From Desulfococcus multivorans (GTDB lineage: Bacteria; Desulfobacterota; Desulfobacteria; Desulfobacterales; Desulfococcaceae), in NCBI RefSeq assembly GCF_001854245.1, contig NZ_CP015381.1, forward strand, positions 2,019,001-2,083,000: 64,000 nt of DNA. Direction: 5' to 3'. The position numbers and the translations under genes were made by a program. The notes beneath the pieces are model-generated. The model was not told the origin of the DNA. It made no database searches and saw only the letters and a list, made by a program, of their open reading frames with translations. Numbering within the stretch: the stretch's first letter is position 1; the number at the start of each line of letters is the position of its first letter. This document shows positions 8,398 to 17,588 of this stretch, one piece after another.

Positions 8398-10763
8398 CCG
8401 CTCTGGAGCCGCTGTTTCGACCGGCGGATGCCGTCATCAACTGGGCGCGATCGAGAAGCCTCTGGCCCATGTTTTTCGGTCTTTCCTGTTGTTTCGTAGA
8501 GGAGGCGACGGTCATCACATCCCGTTACGACATCGCCCGTTTCGGCGCCGAGGTCTTCCGCCCCTCGCCTCGTCAGGCCGATCTTCTCATCGTATCGGGC
8601 ACCGTCTTCAAGAAGATCGCTCCCGTGGTGCTGCGTCTCTATGAGCAGATGCCCGAGCCCAAATGGGTCATCTCCATGGGATCCTGTTCGAACACCGGGG
8701 GGATGTACGATGTCTACTCGGTGGTTCAGGGCGTCAACCAGATCCTGCCGGTGGACGTCTATATCCCGGGATGTCCGCCGCGTCCCGAGGCTGTCCTTCA
8801 GGGGCTGACCCTTCTCCAGAAAAAGATCGAAGAGACCGAACGTCCCAGCCGACCCGTTTTTCATCTGGGCGGAGGGCGCCAGGGCACCCAGGCACCCGTT
8901 CTCGTGGACGGCGTGACCAAGTCCCGTGATCCAAGAGGACCGGGCATGACGGGAACCGTCATCCGCGGTTCGTCGGTGACACCCCCCGGGTTTCCGGAAA
9001 GCCGGTCGGATCTCATGTGGACCCCGGAGCCGAACCGCATCGTCCTCGGTGAACACGAAAAGTCACTCTCCGAAACGCTTTCAGCGCGATTCGGGAGAGG
9101 CGTCAAAGCACGGCCGACGACCTCGGACATCCTGACCCTCGACGTCGACAAAGATCAGATCAAGCCGCTGCTCAGATATCTGAAAACCGAATCCCCCGTG
9201 CGGTTCGAGCGGCTCGACGACCTTACAATCATCGACGAGTCGGCCCGCCGCGATCCTTCGGCATATCCCGATTTCACCCTGGTGTACCATCTCCTGGCCT
9301 TCGACCCCGCCACCCGGGTCCGCATCAAGGTTCCGCTGTACGGCGACATCCCCTTCACCGAGACCGTCACCGACATCTGGCCGTCAGCCGACTGGTACGA
9401 ACGGGAGGCCTTCGACATGTTCGGGGTTCGCTTCGAGGGCCATCCCAATCTTACGCGCATCCTCATGCCGCCGGACTGGGAGGGACACCCCCTTCGAAAG
9501 ACCCATCCCGGCAGGGCCACCGACATGGCGCCTTACACCCGCGAAGACGCTGCGACAAAACAACCGCTTGACGGCGGTTTCTACATCCGGCAACCGGGAG
9601 CCGGGGAATTGATTCTCAACGTCGGTCCCCACCATGTCAGCACCCATGGACTCCTGCGCTACATCCTCTCTCTCGACGGGGAAGAGATCACCCGCCTCAA
9701 GATGGAAATCGGCTATCACCACCGGGGCGTGGAAAAGATCGGCGAACGACAGACATGGCATCAGTTCATCCCCTACACCGACCGGGTCGACTACCTGGCC
9801 GGCGCCGCCAACAACCTTCCCTACGTCATGGCGGTCGAGCAGCTGGCGGGCATCCGCGTACCGGATCGGGCCCAGTGCATCCGGGTGCTTCTGAGTGAGC
9901 TTTTCCGGCTGAGCAATCACCTTGTTTTCGTGGGCACCTTCGCCCATGATCTCGGCGCCATGACGCCGACGTTCTACTGTTTTCGCGAACGGGAGATGAT
10001 CCTCGACATCGTCGAACTCATCACCGGCGGCAGGCTCCATCCCTCATGGTTCCGCATCGGCGGTACGGCCGCCGACCTGCCTTCGGGGTGGAAGGAGAAG
10101 GTCGACGAATTCGTGCGGATCTTCCCCGGAATGATCGATGAATACGAAGCCCTGATCACCCGGAACCCCATTATTCGCGCCAGAACCGTGGGCGTCGGGC
10201 GGATCTCCCTGGCCGACGCCAAGGACTGGGGGGTCAGCGGACCGAATCTCAGGGCCTGCGGTCTGGCATGGGACCTTCGCAAGCAGTTTCCTTATTCGGG
10301 GTACGAAAACTACGATTTCGAGGTTCCAACGGCCGTGGGCGGCGACTGCTTTGACCGTTACGTGGTGCGTATCGAAGAGATGCGCCAGAGTCTCTCCATC
10401 ATTCGTCAGGCCGCGGCCAACATGCCCGAAGGCCGGTGCGTCACCGACGACTATCGGTATGTGGTTCCGAAACGGGCTGACATGTTGAAGGATATCGAAA
10501 GCCTGATTCACCATTTCGTCAACGTTACCCGGGGCCCTAAAATTCCCGGAGGCGAGGCCTACGTCTGCTGTGAAATCCCGCGGGGGGAGCAGGGGTATTA
10601 CGCGGTAAGCGACGGGTTGGGGTATGCCTACCGGATGCGCATTCGAAGCCCCGGTTTCGCCAACGTACAAGTGTTGCCCATGATGGCCGAGGGGTGGTCC
10701 GTTTCGGATCTCATTGCCATCATCGGGTCGGTGGATTACATTTTACCCGACATCGACCGTTAG
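8376..10763 (+). CDS. nuoBCD: NADH-quinone oxidoreductase subunits B, C and D fused in one protein
   Basis: A 795-residue fusion. The GTG at 8376 is chosen because GGAGGG lies at 8365-8370; ORF extension further upstream is out-of-frame nuoA. NuoB (about residues 1-190) keeps the N2-cluster cysteines: tandem Cys in GLSCCFVEE, then [10 protein letters not shown] and [10 protein letters not shown]. NuoC (about 240-400) includes [20 protein letters not shown] and LRKTHP. NuoD (about 420-795) includes [27 protein letters not shown] and a C-terminal DIDR. Linkers are about 50 and 20 residues. Together they form the quinone-reducing Q-module of complex I. NuoCD fusions are common, a B-C-D fusion much less so. 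Confidence 0.95.
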   Translation: MGSGKTLAALEPLFRPADAVINWARSRSLWPMFFGLSCCFVEEATVITSRYDIARFGAEVFRPSPRQADLLIVSGTVFKKIAPVVLRLYEQMPEPKWVISMGSCSNTGGMYDVYSVVQGVNQILPVDVYIPGCPPRPEAVLQGLTLLQKKIEETERPSRPVFHLGGGRQGTQAPVLVDGVTKSRDPRGPGMTGTVIRGSSVTPPGFPESRSDLMWTPEPNRIVLGEHEKSLSETLSARFGRGVKARPTTSDILTLDVDKDQIKPLLRYLKTESPVRFERLDDLTIIDESARRDPSAYPDFTLVYHLLAFDPATRVRIKVPLYGDIPFTETVTDIWPSADWYEREAFDMFGVRFEGHPNLTRILMPPDWEGHPLRKTHPGRATDMAPYTREDAATKQPLDGGFYIRQPGAGELILNVGPHHVSTHGLLRYILSLDGEEITRLKMEIGYHHRGVEKIGERQTWHQFIPYTDRVDYLAGAANNLPYVMAVEQLAGIRVPDRAQCIRVLLSELFRLSNHLVFVGTFAHDLGAMTPTFYCFREREMILDIVELITGGRLHPSWFRIGGTAADLPSGWKEKVDEFVRIFPGMIDEYEALITRNPIIRARTVGVGRISLADAKDWGVSGPNLRACGLAWDLRKQFPYSGYENYDFEVPTAVGGDCFDRYVVRIEEMRQSLSIIRQAAANMPEGRCVTDDYRYVVPKRADMLKDIESLIHHFVNVTRGPKIPGGEAYVCCEIPRGEQGYYAVSDGLGYAYRMRIRSPGFANVQVLPMMAEGWSVSDLIAIIGSVDYILPDIDR

Positions 10764-10811
10764 AATCATTCAATCAACCTTCAATCTTACGGAGTGTACA
10801 AGGACGAACGG

Positions 10812-11321
10812 ATGCCGACCGATGCCCAGAAAGACTCTCTGGAAAGAGAAATCCAGGCCGCCGACCACCCCCGGGAACTGGCCGTGGACGTTATGGCCGC
10901 CCTCCAGGACCGGGATGGATACCTGAGCGATGCGGCCGTGATGGAGACGGCGCGTCTCCTCGGCATGGATCCCGTCGAGGTGGAGGAGTTGGCCACCTTC
11001 TACACCTTCATCTATCGCGAACCCGTGGGCCGTTACGTCATTCACGTATGCGACAGCGTCGTCTGCTGGATGGAAGGATCGGAGACGATCGGTGGGCACC
11101 TGATGGGGACGCTCGGCATCGGCATGGGCGAGACCACGCCCGACGGCCTCTTCACCCTCCTGCCGGTCTGCTGCATCGGCTATTGTGATCGCGCCCCCGC
11201 GATCCTGGTCAACAGAAAAGCTTACGGGCCCCTGACCATTGCCGATCTCGACGCACTCATCGACAGGCTCAGGAACGCGGCGGATGCCCCGGGAGGGGAA
11301 AACCCAGGAGAGGAAGAATAG
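10812..11321 (+). CDS. nuoE: NADH-quinone oxidoreductase subunit E
   Basis: About 169 residues from ATG 10812 (a GTG at 10794 would add six residues; AAGGA lies before 10812). It has the thioredoxin-like [2Fe-2S] fold: Cys pair in HVCDSVVCWMEG (C-x4-C) and second pair in PVCCIGYCDRAP (C-x3-C). It binds cluster N1a beside the NADH/FMN subunit NuoF. It lies between nuoBCD and nuoF in the operon. Confidence 0.95.
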   Translation: MPTDAQKDSLEREIQAADHPRELAVDVMAALQDRDGYLSDAAVMETARLLGMDPVEVEELATFYTFIYREPVGRYVIHVCDSVVCWMEGSETIGGHLMGTLGIGMGETTPDGLFTLLPVCCIGYCDRAPAILVNRKAYGPLTIADLDALIDRLRNAADAPGGENPGEEE

Positions 11322-11326
11322 ACGCC

Positions 11327-12598
11327 ATGTATCCCCAGATTCTCCTCCGGAACCGAAAGCCCGACCGGATAGCCACGCTTGCGGAATACCGTGCCGGCGG
11401 CGGCTATGAAGGGCTCGTCCGTGTGCTCCAGCAGCGATCCCCCGCCGAGGTGCGGCAGGTGCTTCTGGACGCGATCCTCCTGGGCCGCGGAGGAGCGGCC
11501 TTTCCCGCGGGCATGAAGATGATGACCGTGGCCGAGGATGCGCCTTTTCCCAGGTATCTCGTCTGCAACGCCGACGAGATGGAGCCGGGAACCTTCAAGG
11601 ATCGGGTGCTCATCCATGCCGATCCGCACCAGCTTATCGAGGGGATGATCCTGGCGGCCTATGCTATTTCGGCGGAGAAGGGGATCATTTTCATCCGGCC
11701 GGAATACGAGAGCGCCGCCCGGATTCTCGAACGGGAGATCGGGATTGCCCGGGAGGCCGGATTCCTCGGCCGGAACATACTGGGCAGCGGCATCGATGTC
11801 GAGATTGTGGTTCATCGCAGCGGCGGGCGCTACATCTGCGGCGAGGTGACCGCGCAGATCAATGCTCTGGAGGGTCGGCGGCCCAACCCCAAACAGCCGC
11901 CGCCCTATCCGACGGAAAAAGGGTTGTGGGGAAAACCCACCGTTCTTCAGAACGTGGAAACCCTTTGCTGTATTCCGCACATCCTCAGAAACGGCGCCCA
12001 GTGGTTCAAGGATCTGGCTTTGACGGAAAGCGGCGCCGGAACGAAGATCTTCGGGATCAGCGGCAAAGTGAATCGGCCCGGTTGCTACGAATTGCCCATG
12101 GGGGTTCGCCTCAGCGAGATCATCGAGGACTACGCCGGGGGCATGAAGAACGGCGGCGAGTTCAAGGCCTGCCTGCCCGGCGGCGCGTCCACGGGCTTTC
12201 TCACCCGGGAACACTATCATATCGAGATGGACTTCGACGCGCTCAAATCGGTCGGCAACCGACTGGGGACCGGTGCCGTCATGGTCTTTGACCGGGATAC
12301 CTGCCTGGTGGCCGCCACCCTCAATCTTATCGAGTTTTTTGCCCGGGAGTCCTGCGGATGGTGCACGCCCTGCCGCGAAGGGCTCCCCTATATCCGCGAA
12401 ATCCTGTGGCGTATCGAAACCGGAAAAGGCACGGCTGAAGACATTCCGGCGCTGAAGAAAATCTGTAAACATCTCTGGTATTCGTACTGTGCTTTCGCGC
12501 CGGGCGCCGTCTCGCCGGTGGAAGGGTTGCTGACCCACTTCGAGGGTGAGGTGGCGGCCCACATCAACCAGAAGAAATGCCCTTTTAGGAACAGCTGA
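11327..12598 (+). CDS. nuoF: NADH-quinone oxidoreductase subunit F (NADH/FMN-binding)
   Basis: A 423-residue soluble subunit oxidising NADH. The FMN-binding glycine loop reads LLGRGGAAFPAGMKM near residue 55, followed by CNADEMEPGTFKDR for NADH/FMN, an SLBB region (GKVNRPGCYELPMG) and the cluster N3 motif ESCGWCTPCREGLPY near residue 345. A further Cys in the YSYCAF region completes N3. Compared with common NuoF, the glycine loop has AAF for AGF. It is spaced five bases after nuoE. Confidence 0.95.
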   Translation: MYPQILLRNRKPDRIATLAEYRAGGGYEGLVRVLQQRSPAEVRQVLLDAILLGRGGAAFPAGMKMMTVAEDAPFPRYLVCNADEMEPGTFKDRVLIHADPHQLIEGMILAAYAISAEKGIIFIRPEYESAARILEREIGIAREAGFLGRNILGSGIDVEIVVHRSGGRYICGEVTAQINALEGRRPNPKQPPPYPTEKGLWGKPTVLQNVETLCCIPHILRNGAQWFKDLALTESGAGTKIFGISGKVNRPGCYELPMGVRLSEIIEDYAGGMKNGGEFKACLPGGASTGFLTREHYHIEMDFDALKSVGNRLGTGAVMVFDRDTCLVAATLNLIEFFARESCGWCTPCREGLPYIREILWRIETGKGTAEDIPALKKICKHLWYSYCAFAPGAVSPVEGLLTHFEGEVAAHINQKKCPFRNS

Positions 12599-12604
12599 CC
12601 ATCC

Positions 12605-15010
12605 ATGCCGAAACTGACCATCGACAACAGGGAAGTGACCGTCGAACCGGGAACCAAGGTCATCGAGGCCGCGGCGCAACTGGGGATCATGATTCCCCGG
12701 TTCTGTTACCACCCCGCTCTGGGCGCCGTAGGTGCCTGCCGCGTCTGTGCCGTGAAGGTGCTCGCGGGACCGCCCCGGACGACGGGGATCCAGATGAGCT
12801 GCATGCTCGAGGCCCGGGACGACATGGTGGTGTCGACCACCGACGCGGAGGCCGTCGATTTCCGACGGCATATCATCGAATTCCTCATGCTCAACCATCC
12901 CCACGACTGCCCGGTGTGCGACGAAGGGGGCCACTGTCTCCTTCAGGACATGACGGTTTCGGGTGGACACGGCATTCGGCGATACAAAGGCAGGAAACGC
13001 ACGCATGCGGACCAATACCTGGGGCCGCTGATTCAGCACGAGATGAACCGCTGCATCCAGTGCTACCGCTGCGTCCGTTTCTACCGGGAATATGCCGGCT
13101 ACACGGATCTGGGCGTCATGGGCATCGGCTCGAGGGTCTATTACGGCCGGTACGAAGAGGGCGTTCTTGAAAACCCGTTCGCCGGCAATCTTGTCGACAT
13201 CTGTCCTACAGGGGTCTTTACGGACAAACCCTCCCGTTACAGGGGACGCCGATGGGATTTCGAACGATCGCTTTCGGTCTGTATCAACTGCTCCCTGGGA
13301 TGCCGTACGATCGTCTGTTCCCGCTACCGCGAAGTGGTCCGCCAGGAGGCCGGATTCAACCCCGACGTCAACGGCTATTTCATCTGCGACCGGGGGCGGC
13401 ACGGCTTCTATTACGCGTCCGCGAAGGATCGACCCCGCAAGGCCGTGGTTGACGGGAATGCCGTACCCGCGGCGTCGGCCGCCGAGGAGGCCGGAAGACG
13501 CATCGACCGGGTTCGCAACATCCACGGCGGGCAGGCTGTTGCCTGTGTGGGGTCTCTCCGGAACAGCCTGGAAAGCCAGGGCACGCTGAAAGCCGTCTGC
13601 AAGGCCCGGGGCTGGCAAGGGCCGGTTTTCTTTGACACGGCAGATGCAGCGGCGTGCACGGCGGCCGCCGTTGCCGGTCTGAATCGGCGCACCGCCGTTG
13701 CCATGCCCCGGTTGGCGGAAGCAGACCTCATCGTGGTCCTGGGCGCCGATCCCGTGAACGAGGCCCCCATGGCGGCGTTGGCCATGCGACAGGCCGCAAG
13801 GGCCGGCGCGGCCGTCATCGTCCTTGACCCGCGGCCGACAGTGTTGCCCATGCCGTTCACACACATACCGCTGCGGCCGGAGGAGATCGGCCCTGTCTTC
13901 GCATCGGCCGTCGGTATGGGTGAGGATGCCGAACCTTTGCCGTTGGCGGCTGTTGAAAAACTGCGGGCGCTCGTGGCCGAGAGCCGGCGGCCCGTCATCG
14001 TCTGTGGAGCGGATGTTGTTCCCCCAACGCTGCCGACCATTGCCGCCGACGGCGTGTCGCACCTTCAGGATTCCGGAAAATCCGCGGGTCTGTTCTACCT
14101 GCTTTCCGGACCCAACGCCATAGGAGCGGCGCTGTTCACCGACGGTGTTCCCTCGGTGGACGACGTGGTGGCCGACATCGAAGCCGGCCGGGTTCATGCG
14201 CTGGTGGCGGTGGAGAACGATCTTTTTCACCGATATCCGGATCACCACCGCCTGAAAAAGGCCCTGGACGCTCTGGATGTTCTTGTGGTTGCAGACTACC
14301 TCGACCATCCGTTGTCGCATCGCGCCGATATTTTTCTGCCGTCGGCCACCGTTTTCGAAGCCGGCGGCATCTTCGTGAATCAGGAAGGGCGGGCTCAGCG
14401 GATTTCACCGGCATTCAAGGGGGGCACACCCCTCTCTCAAATCACCGGCGGCGCTCATCCCCCCCGGGAATTCACAGCGGACATCCCCGGCAGCGACGCC
14501 GCTCCGGCATGGGCGATCATCGCAAAACTGGCCGGCGACGCCTCCCTGGACCCGGCATCCCCGGGTGACCGCTATCCGTCCCTGACCGTTCTGGACGATT
14601 GCCGACCGTTTCCCGAGGACGGCATCCTGCTCGACAGGACCCTCGGTCTGTCGACGCAAATCCCGCCGTCGGCTGCGTCCGGCACCATTGCCGGGGGAGA
14701 CGACATCCTTGTCATTACCACGGACCTGACCTTCGGCACCGAGACGCTCTCCGCCAGATCCGCCTGCCTGAATGCGGCGGCATCGGCGCCAAGCGCCGTG
14801 ATGCACGACGCCGATGCCGGCGAGATGGGACTTTCGAGCGGCGATATCGTCATTATCCAAGGCACATCGGGGCGGCTGTCCATCCCCCTGCGGACGACCG
14901 CCGAGATGGCCCGCGGCGTCCTGGTGATTCCGCGGCATCACCGCGTTTCCTGGCAGGTGCTGGGAAAAAACATGGCGGGCATCGACAGAAAGCGGATTCA
15001 GAAAGGCTGA
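12605..15010 (+). CDS. nuoG: NADH-quinone oxidoreductase subunit G
   Basis: An 801-residue multi-cluster electron wire. The N-terminus is a plant-type [2Fe-2S] ferredoxin (FCYHPALGAVGACRVCAVKV), followed by the His-Cys [4Fe-4S] motif (HPHDCPVCDEGGHCLLQD), two more four-Cys sites (RCIQCYRCVRFYREY with a distal ICPTGVF), then a molybdopterin-oxidoreductase-like region (CINCSLGCRT onward) with no need to bind molybdenum in complex I. A C-terminal MopB-binding-type barrel is visible (GLSSGDIVIIQGTSGRL). Start eight bases after the nuoF stop. Confidence 0.95.
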   Translation: MPKLTIDNREVTVEPGTKVIEAAAQLGIMIPRFCYHPALGAVGACRVCAVKVLAGPPRTTGIQMSCMLEARDDMVVSTTDAEAVDFRRHIIEFLMLNHPHDCPVCDEGGHCLLQDMTVSGGHGIRRYKGRKRTHADQYLGPLIQHEMNRCIQCYRCVRFYREYAGYTDLGVMGIGSRVYYGRYEEGVLENPFAGNLVDICPTGVFTDKPSRYRGRRWDFERSLSVCINCSLGCRTIVCSRYREVVRQEAGFNPDVNGYFICDRGRHGFYYASAKDRPRKAVVDGNAVPAASAAEEAGRRIDRVRNIHGGQAVACVGSLRNSLESQGTLKAVCKARGWQGPVFFDTADAAACTAAAVAGLNRRTAVAMPRLAEADLIVVLGADPVNEAPMAALAMRQAARAGAAVIVLDPRPTVLPMPFTHIPLRPEEIGPVFASAVGMGEDAEPLPLAAVEKLRALVAESRRPVIVCGADVVPPTLPTIAADGVSHLQDSGKSAGLFYLLSGPNAIGAALFTDGVPSVDDVVADIEAGRVHALVAVENDLFHRYPDHHRLKKALDALDVLVVADYLDHPLSHRADIFLPSATVFEAGGIFVNQEGRAQRISPAFKGGTPLSQITGGAHPPREFTADIPGSDAAPAWAIIAKLAGDASLDPASPGDRYPSLTVLDDCRPFPEDGILLDRTLGLSTQIPPSAASGTIAGGDDILVITTDLTFGTETLSARSACLNAAASAPSAVMHDADAGEMGLSSGDIVIIQGTSGRLSIPLRTTAEMARGVLVIPRHHRVSWQVLGKNMAGIDRKRIQKG

Positions 15011-15142
15011 AGAAGACGCGATGACGATCGCTTCCGAGATGCGGCATCGGGACATGGAGAATAATCAGGACGCAAAGGCCCGGTGGGGGCTCAGCCCGAA
15101 GCCTTCGGCCCGATAACATTATACTTTTGGACCGTTAAACCT

Positions 15143-16129
15143 ATGTTGAACTGGATCGCCGGATTTATCGTTTTGTGGGTTAAGATCACAGTGGTGCTGA
15201 CCGTGCTGTTGCTGTCGGCGGCCTATCTCGTATGGGCCGAGCGGAAACTCCTGGGACGGCTTCAGGTCCGGCTGGGGCCGAACCGGGCAGGAAAATTCGG
15301 TCTTCTCCAGCCCATTGCCGATGCGCTCAAGATGCTCTGTAAGGAGGATATCGTCCCTTCGGCGGCCGACCGCGTGATCTTTCTGCTGGCGCCTGCGGTG
15401 GTGGCCCTGACGGCCTTGCTGATGTTCGCCGTCGTGCCCTTCGGCCCGCCCGTGGTAATGTGGGGCCGGGAAATTCCGCTGGTGGTTTCCGACATCAACG
15501 TGGCGCTCCTCTACGTCTTCGCGCTTTCGACCCTCGGGGTCTACGGCGTGGCGTTGGGCGGGTGGGCTTCCAATTCCAAGTTCGCGCTGTTGGGGGGTAT
15601 TCGCGGGGCGGCCCAGATGATCAGCTATGAACTGGCTCTGGGGCTCTCCCTCATCCCCGTGGTCATGACCGCGGGCTCCTTCAGTCTGGTGGAGATCGTC
15701 AACGCTCAGGCGGATATGCCGTTCATTGTCTTCCAGCCCATTTCCTTTATTATTTTTTTCATTGCCGCCATGGCCGAGAGCAAACGGATCCCGTTTGATC
15801 TTCCCGAGGCGGAAAATGAGCTGGGGGCGGGGTTTCACACGGAGTACAGCGGGATGCGCTTCGGTCTCTTTTTCATCGGCGAGTATGTACACATCCAGGT
15901 GCTTGGGGCGCTCACCGCCGTCTTTTTTCTCGGCGGCTGGCGCGGTCCCTTCTTTCCGGGGCCGGTCTGGCTCTTCATCAAGATCATTTTTATCGCCTTG
16001 GTAATGATCTGGATCCGGGGGACGCTTCCACGGCTTCGATACGACCAGCTCATGGCCCTGGGCTGGAAGGTGCTGATCCCGGTCGCCCTCCTCAATATCC
16101 TGGTCACCGGCGCCTTTGTGCTGATCTGA
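15143..16129 (+). CDS. nuoH: NADH-quinone oxidoreductase subunit H
   Basis: A 328-residue, eight-helix membrane protein that forms the quinone chamber. Family motifs: VWAERKLLGRLQVRLGPNRA in the first loop, then PFDLPEAENELGAGFHTEYS, the conserved acidic loop. ATG 15143 is preferred over the GTG at 15083, which would add a 20-residue non-hydrophobic extension; neither has a strong ribosome site. It follows nuoG after about 130 bases with no visible terminator. Confidence 0.95.
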   Translation: MLNWIAGFIVLWVKITVVLTVLLLSAAYLVWAERKLLGRLQVRLGPNRAGKFGLLQPIADALKMLCKEDIVPSAADRVIFLLAPAVVALTALLMFAVVPFGPPVVMWGREIPLVVSDINVALLYVFALSTLGVYGVALGGWASNSKFALLGGIRGAAQMISYELALGLSLIPVVMTAGSFSLVEIVNAQADMPFIVFQPISFIIFFIAAMAESKRIPFDLPEAENELGAGFHTEYSGMRFGLFFIGEYVHIQVLGALTAVFFLGGWRGPFFPGPVWLFIKIIFIALVMIWIRGTLPRLRYDQLMALGWKVLIPVALLNILVTGAFVLI

Positions 16130-16167
16130 GGAAACAGGAAGAGAAGCACAGGAAGAGAAGCATAGAC

Positions 16168-16704
16168 ATGACAGATGTTTTCGATGCCATTAAAGCGATC
16201 GGCAGCGGGTTCGCCACCACCTTCCGGCACCTCTTCCGGCGCCCCATAACCGAAGGGTATCCGGAATACAAGCGGCCTTTGCCTGAACGATCCCGGGCCC
16301 GAATCATTCTCACCCGTGACCCGGACGGAGGGGAGCGGTGCGTGGCCTGCTATCTCTGCTCGGCGGTGTGTCCGGTGAGCTGCATTTCGATGCAGTCCGC
16401 CGAAAAAAGTGACGGACGGCGGTACGCTCGATGGTTCCGCATCAATTTCGGACGGTGTATCTATTGCGGGCTCTGCGAGGAGGCCTGCCCGACCTCGGCC
16501 ATTCAGTTGACGCCGGATTTCGAGAACTGCCGGCAGGACATCCTTACGCTCGTCTATGAGAAGGAAGACCTTCTCGTGGACCACTGCGGCAAGGATCCGG
16601 CGTACAATTTCTACCGGCACGCCGGTATTGTCACCCGTGAAGCGGCCAAAGGCGAACACATCGGGGAGGACCCGCCGGTCAACATCAAAAGCAATTTGCC
16701 GTAA
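16168..16704 (+). CDS. nuoI: NADH-quinone oxidoreductase subunit I
   Basis: A 178-residue peripheral subunit with two [4Fe-4S] clusters (N6a, N6b): CVACYLCSAVCPVSCI near residue 55 and CIYCGLCEEACPTSAI near residue 96. It conducts electrons from NuoG to NuoB. The N-terminal amphipathic helix that lies on the membrane is present (ATTFRHLFRRP). The start is preceded by GGAAGAGAAG repeats. Confidence 0.96.
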   Translation: MTDVFDAIKAIGSGFATTFRHLFRRPITEGYPEYKRPLPERSRARIILTRDPDGGERCVACYLCSAVCPVSCISMQSAEKSDGRRYARWFRINFGRCIYCGLCEEACPTSAIQLTPDFENCRQDILTLVYEKEDLLVDHCGKDPAYNFYRHAGIVTREAAKGEHIGEDPPVNIKSNLP

Positions 16705-16713
16705 AGGGATCAC

Positions 16714-17241
16714 ATGACGATATATTCAACCCTATTTTATATCCTGGCGGCGGTTATCCTGGCTTCGACGGCCATGGCCGTCAGTCGTCGCAATCTGGTT
16801 CATGCGGTCATCTACCTGGTCTTTTCGTTCTTTGGGAGCGCGCTCCTCTTTTATCTCTTCGGAGCGCCGCTTCTGGCCGCCCTTGAAGTCATTATCTATG
16901 CCGGGGCCATCATGATCCTTTTCCTGTTTATCGTGATGATGCTTCGAATGGAGGGGATTGAGGAACGGTTGTTTCCACTCAGGCAGTGGCTTCCGGCCAT
17001 GGGAGTCTGTTTCGTCTACGGGCTGGTTCTGGTGCTGCTCATCACCGCCGACACGACGGGAACAGCACCCATGACAGCCGCCGCCGTCGACCCGTCAACC
17101 TTCGGTCAGTTTTTGTTTCAGCGCCACTGGCTGGCCGTCGAGATCGTCTCCATGCTGCTGCTGATCGCCCTGGTAGGCGTACTGAGACTGGGCAAAGACG
17201 CCGGAAAGAAGCCGGAGCGGGAAGGGGAGGTGAGGCCATGA
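16714..17241 (+). CDS. nuoJ: NADH-quinone oxidoreductase subunit J
   Basis: A 175-residue membrane protein with five helices. Helix 3 carries the family segment LEVIIYAGAIMILFLFIVMM, in which the Tyr and Gly make the pi-bulge used in coupling. It overlaps nuoK by four bases (ATGA at 17238-17241), the usual arrangement for this pair. Confidence 0.95.
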   Translation: MTIYSTLFYILAAVILASTAMAVSRRNLVHAVIYLVFSFFGSALLFYLFGAPLLAALEVIIYAGAIMILFLFIVMMLRMEGIEERLFPLRQWLPAMGVCFVYGLVLVLLITADTTGTAPMTAAAVDPSTFGQFLFQRHWLAVEIVSMLLLIALVGVLRLGKDAGKKPEREGEVRP

Positions 17242-17552
17242 TCGTACCGTATCATCATGTTCTGATTCTGGCCGGCCTCCTTTTTCTCACAGGGATGTTC
17301 TGCCTGGTGACCCGACGCAACCTGATCATGATGGTGCTCGGGCTCGAGATTATGCTGAATGCTTCGGCCGTGGCTTTTGTGGGGTCCGCCCTCCAGTGGC
17401 GGCACCTGGACGGTCAGGCCATGGCGATTTTCATCATCGCGGTGGCCGCTGCCGAGGTTTCAATCGGACTGGGGCTCATTGTCTGGATCTATCGGCGGAC
17501 GGGCACCGTGGATGCCGGATGCATCGAAACCGATGCCTGCCGGATCGACTGA
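17238..17552 (+). CDS. nuoK: NADH-quinone oxidoreductase subunit K
   Basis: A 104-residue, three-helix membrane protein. The start is the ATG of the ATGA overlap with nuoJ, with GGGAGG at 17225-17230. Helix 2 has GLEIMLNASAVAFVG and helix 3 AAAEVSIGLGLIVWI; the two buried glutamates needed for proton transfer are present. Confidence 0.96.
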   Translation: MIVPYHHVLILAGLLFLTGMFCLVTRRNLIMMVLGLEIMLNASAVAFVGSALQWRHLDGQAMAIFIIAVAAAEVSIGLGLIVWIYRRTGTVDAGCIETDACRID

Positions 17553-17588
17553 CCCCAGGTAATGCATGAAATGACCGGAGCGCCTATC

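Noticed and set aside
11222-14320. Antisense open frame of 1032 codons across nuoE-nuoF-nuoG
   Set aside because: It mirrors highly conserved nuo genes in a GC-rich genome, has Arg/His/Gly/Pro-rich composition and no domain or ribosome site.
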